The translations under genes and the position numbers were made by a program. A stretch of DNA of 64,000 bases from Candidatus Binatus sp. (lineage in GTDB: Bacteria; Desulfobacterota; Binatia; Binatales; Binataceae): positions 1-64,000 of the forward strand of contig NZ_JAUSKL010000068.1 in the NCBI RefSeq assembly GCF_030646925.1, written 5' to 3'. Of the stretch, positions 61,784 to 64,000 are shown piece after piece; position 1 is the stretch's first letter; every line of letters starts with the position of its first letter. The notes beneath the pieces are model-generated. The model searched no databases, was not told where the DNA came from, and was given only the letters and a program-made list of their open reading frames with translations.

Positions 61784-63061
61784 GTGAATGAGACCGTGTT
61801 GGTGGTGGATGATGAGGAGCGGATTCGGTCGTCGTTGCGCGGGATTTTGAGCGACGAAGGATTTCGCGTCGTCGATACGGGCAACGCGCCGCGCGTGATG
61901 GACCTGATCGCGAGCGAAAATCCGGCGATCGTGCTGCTCGACGTGTGGATGCCCGAGATGGACGGGATTGAGCTGCTGCGGCGGATCAAGGCGGAGCAAC
62001 CGCGCGTGCCGGTGATCATGATCTCGGGCCACGCGAATATCCAGAACGCGGTCGCGGCCACCAAGCTCGGCGCTGCGGACTTTATCCAGAAACCATTTTC
62101 GGTGAGCGGACTCCTGGGTTCGATCGCGCGCGCGCTGGAAGGCGATACCGCCGGGCCGCAAGTGTCGAACAGGCTCGCGATCGACGCCGAACCGCAGGCT
62201 GCGAGGCGCGCGGCGGTGCGCGCGGGTGCGATTCCGCAGCGGACGCTCGCGCGATCGATCGTGATGGGCGGGCAGGGGCTACACACGGGCCTCAAGACCG
62301 GCGTGATATTGCACCCATCGCCACAGGGATTCGGAATCGTGTTTTCGTCGCTCGCCGACGAGACCGCGATTCCGGCGCGGCTCGAGAACGTGACCGATAC
62401 CGGCTACAACACCACGCTGACCAGCGGCGGCCGTTCGGTGAGGACGGTCGAGCATCTGATGTCGGCGATGCACGCGTTCGGAATCGTGAACCTGCTCGTC
62501 AAAACCGACGACGAAGTTCCCGCGCTCGACGGCTCGGCGCTGGAGTTCTGCAAGCAGTTGAGCGAAGCGGGCGTCGCCGAGCAGGATGCGATCATCGAGC
62601 CGATACGAATAGCCAGGAAAATTGTGATCGGCGACGAGGGCGCGGGCCGGGAATTTATCAAGCTGGAGCCGGCGAACCATCTGGTGATCGACTACACGCT
62701 CGACTATCCAAAGCCGATCGGCGTGCAGCACGTGCATTTCGAGCTGACTTCGCCGGAAGCATATGCGCGCGAGATCGCGCCTGCGCGCACGTTCGGATTC
62801 GTGCGCGAGTTTCGACGAATGGCGGAGCTTGGACTCGCGAGCGGCGGGCGTCTCGACAATCTGATCCTGGTCGATGATGAAAAAGTGGTAAACACCACGC
62901 TCAGATTTGCCGACGAGTTCGCGCGGCACAAGGTGCTCGACCTGATCGGCGATCTCTACCTGCTCGGGCGGCCGCTGTACGCGCACGTGACGGCGTCGAA
63001 GACGGGGCATTCAGACAATCTCGCGATGGTCAAGGCGATCCGCAATTCGCTCGGCGGCTGA
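61784..63061 (+). CDS. lpxC: Response-regulator receiver domain fused to LpxC (UDP-3-O-acyl-GlcNAc deacetylase)
   Basis: 425 residues from GTG 61784 with GGAGA upstream. Residues 1-122 are a complete receiver domain: Asp9-Asp10, phospho-acceptor Asp53 in LLDVWMPEMDG, Ser81 in MISGHA and Lys103 in QKPF, closest in style to NtrX receivers. After a short linker, residues 151-425 are a full LpxC: QRTLARSIVMGGQGLHTG, zinc ligands His224 (TVEHLMSAM), His382 and Asp386 (ARHKVLDLIGD), and general acid/base His409 (SKTGHSDN). LpxC performs the committed step of lipid A synthesis. All catalytic and phosphorylation residues are intact, so this looks like an enzyme under direct two-component control. The AAA+ and DNA-binding domains of NtrX are absent. 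Confidence 0.95.
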   Translation: MNETVLVVDDEERIRSSLRGILSDEGFRVVDTGNAPRVMDLIASENPAIVLLDVWMPEMDGIELLRRIKAEQPRVPVIMISGHANIQNAVAATKLGAADFIQKPFSVSGLLGSIARALEGDTAGPQVSNRLAIDAEPQAARRAAVRAGAIPQRTLARSIVMGGQGLHTGLKTGVILHPSPQGFGIVFSSLADETAIPARLENVTDTGYNTTLTSGGRSVRTVEHLMSAMHAFGIVNLLVKTDDEVPALDGSALEFCKQLSEAGVAEQDAIIEPIRIARKIVIGDEGAGREFIKLEPANHLVIDYTLDYPKPIGVQHVHFELTSPEAYAREIAPARTFGFVREFRRMAELGLASGGRLDNLILVDDEKVVNTTLRFADEFARHKVLDLIGDLYLLGRPLYAHVTASKTGHSDNLAMVKAIRNSLGG

Positions 63062-63087
63062 GCAGCCGGGACGATCGAGAGAAGGAG

Positions 63088-64000
63088 CTAGCCCGGCTGC
63101 TGCGAGACGGTCTGACCGGGTTTGGGCTGTCCGGGCATCGTTTTGAAATCGATCTTGGCGCTCTTCGCGAGTTTCTTCAGCAGCGTCTTCAAGACCGCTT
63201 CCTCATTGTAATCGAGCAGCACCATCGCGATCTTCGCGCGCACTTCCGATAGCGGCGCGATCGTCTCGCCGCGCCGCGCCGTCACCTTGATGAAGCTGAA
63301 GCCCATGTTGGATTCGACGATTTGCGTGGTGTGGCCGACCGGCGTCGAAAAGACCATCCGGTCCACTACCGGCGGCAATTGTCCGGGATGAAAGTAGCCC
63401 AGGTCGCCACCCTTGGCCGCCGATTTGGCGTCTTCGGAGTTGGCTTTGGCGAACGCGGCGAAATCCTTGGTCTTCTGCGCCTCCTTGTAGAGCCTGACGA
63501 TCTTGTCGCTGGCTGCTTTCTTCTGCTGGTCGGTAGGATTGGGCGGCAGCGTGACGGCGAGGTGCGCGATCTGCACTTCGCCCGGATCCTTGACGAACAG
63601 ATCCTTGTGCTCTTCGTAGTACGATTTGATTTGCGCGTCGGTCGGCCGCACGTTGTTGGCGCGGAAATCATCCTCGAGCATCTTCTCGATTTCCATCGAG
63701 CCGCGCACCTGCGTCATCAGTATTTCGTCCGGCGCGCCGCTGACGGGAGCCGACTGTCCGCTGGCGCCCGCGACCTGAAATTCGCGCGCGCGCTGCCCCA
63801 CTTCAGCGTCGGGAATCGCAATCTTGCGTTTCTCGGCTTCCTGCAGAAGAAGCTGGCGATTGATCAGATTTTCCATCGCGTCGCGATAGACCGCCTTGGT
63901 TTCCTCGGTACTGGTGGCATTGATCATTCGCTTCTCGGTGTTGGCGTAATCGGTAATCTCCGCCGCCGTGATCGGTTTGCCATTGACAGTGACCGCGACG
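63088..64000 (-). CDS. PpiC/SurA-like peptidyl-prolyl isomerase (5' end outside window)
   Basis: The reading frame stays open to the right edge; the residues before the first visible Met (VAVTVNGKPITAAEITDYANTEKR in the window, given in parts) are SurA-like, so the gene continues beyond 64000. A SurA N-terminal chaperone domain (residues to about SMEIEKMLEDDFRANNVRPTDAQI) is followed by a parvulin domain (VQIAHLAVTLPP, GGDLGYFHPGQLPP, GHTTQIVESNMGFSFIKV). Periplasmic folding of outer-membrane proteins is the usual role. Convergent with the receiver-LpxC gene. Confidence 0.9.
   Translation of the reverse strand, partial: VAVTVNGKPITAAEITDYANTEKRMINATSTEETKAVYRDAMENLINRQLLLQEAEKRKIAIPDAEVGQRAREFQVAGASGQSAPVSGAPDEILMTQVRGSMEIEKMLEDDFRANNVRPTDAQIKSYYEEHKDLFVKDPGEVQIAHLAVTLPPNPTDQQKKAASDKIVRLYKEAQKTKDFAAFAKANSEDAKSAAKGGDLGYFHPGQLPPVVDRMVFSTPVGHTTQIVESNMGFSFIKVTARRGETIAPLSEVRAKIAMVLLDYNEEAVLKTLLKKLAKSAKIDFKTMPGQPKPGQTVSQQPG

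Noticed and set aside
60214-62295. 693-codon open frame antisense to ntrY and receiver-lpxC
   Set aside because: Opposite conserved catalytic motifs of the kinase and LpxC; composition is Arg/His-rich with no recognisable domain.

Overview
The window is a GC-rich chromosomal segment of a Gram-negative bacterium. LpxC and a SurA/PpiC-type chaperone imply lipid A and an outer membrane, complex I genes imply respiration, and many acyl-CoA enzymes and an F420-type LLM oxidoreductase suggest a metabolically broad soil lineage. The overall style (fatty-acid/acyl-CoA genes, TetR regulators, split B12 mutase) recalls uncultivated delta-proteobacteria-like groups such as Binatota, but that placement is a guess from gene content. 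No prophage, transposase, rRNA or CRISPR was seen; one tRNA (Leu-CAG) is present.

Layout. 1-2.4 kb: end of an alcohol dehydrogenase, then a minus-strand envelope set (FecR-domain protein, beta-barrel-like protein, small membrane protein). 2.6-6.1 kb: nuoB-nuoF-nuoG, a partial complex I locus; an orphan NuoI-like ferredoxin lies at 26.8 kb. 6.6-10.9 kb: acyl-CoA dehydrogenase, split B12 acyl-CoA mutase, acyl-CoA dehydrogenase; the mutase carries the Phe/Gln signature of isobutyryl-CoA mutase rather than the Tyr/Arg of methylmalonyl-CoA mutase. 11-17.4 kb: phosphatase, two TetR regulators with recognisable operators, FAD monooxygenase, LLM oxidoreductase, diiron ferritin-like protein and enoyl-CoA hydratase. 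17.4-25.7 kb: a tightly packed five-gene minus-strand operon TetR / HAD phosphatase / LarA-like protein / 1451-residue fatty acyl reductase-ligase-ACP-PlsC fusion / secreted zinc phospholipase-nuclease-like protein, a strong candidate for an unusual membrane lipid pathway. 26.3-26.8 kb: an island of nested inverted repeats. 27-35 kb: ferredoxin, PQQ-propeller lipoprotein, a candidate small RNA, aldo-keto reductase, paired SDRs, uvrC and a HigBA-type toxin-antitoxin module. 35.5-50 kb: comEC, DUF35/thiolase pair, hisS-aspS-lipoprotein, ald, gcvH, zinc-finger membrane protein, glycosyltransferases and a methyltransferase. 50.2-59 kb: tRNA-Leu, TPR protein, valS (with a possible attenuator), nadC, birA, an EF-G paralogue. 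59.3-64 kb: DUF2905 protein, an NtrY-type sensor kinase, a response-regulator receiver domain fused to LpxC, and a PpiC/SurA protein cut by the window end.

The most novel-looking item is the NtrY kinase followed directly by a receiver-LpxC fusion: the usual NtrX output (AAA+ and DNA-binding domains) is replaced by the enzyme of the committed step of lipid A synthesis, implying phosphorelay control of an enzyme rather than of transcription. The second is the multidomain lipid operon. Dispersed short palindromic repeats occur in the 6.1-6.4, 26.3-26.8, 54.9 and 59.0-59.3 kb gaps.
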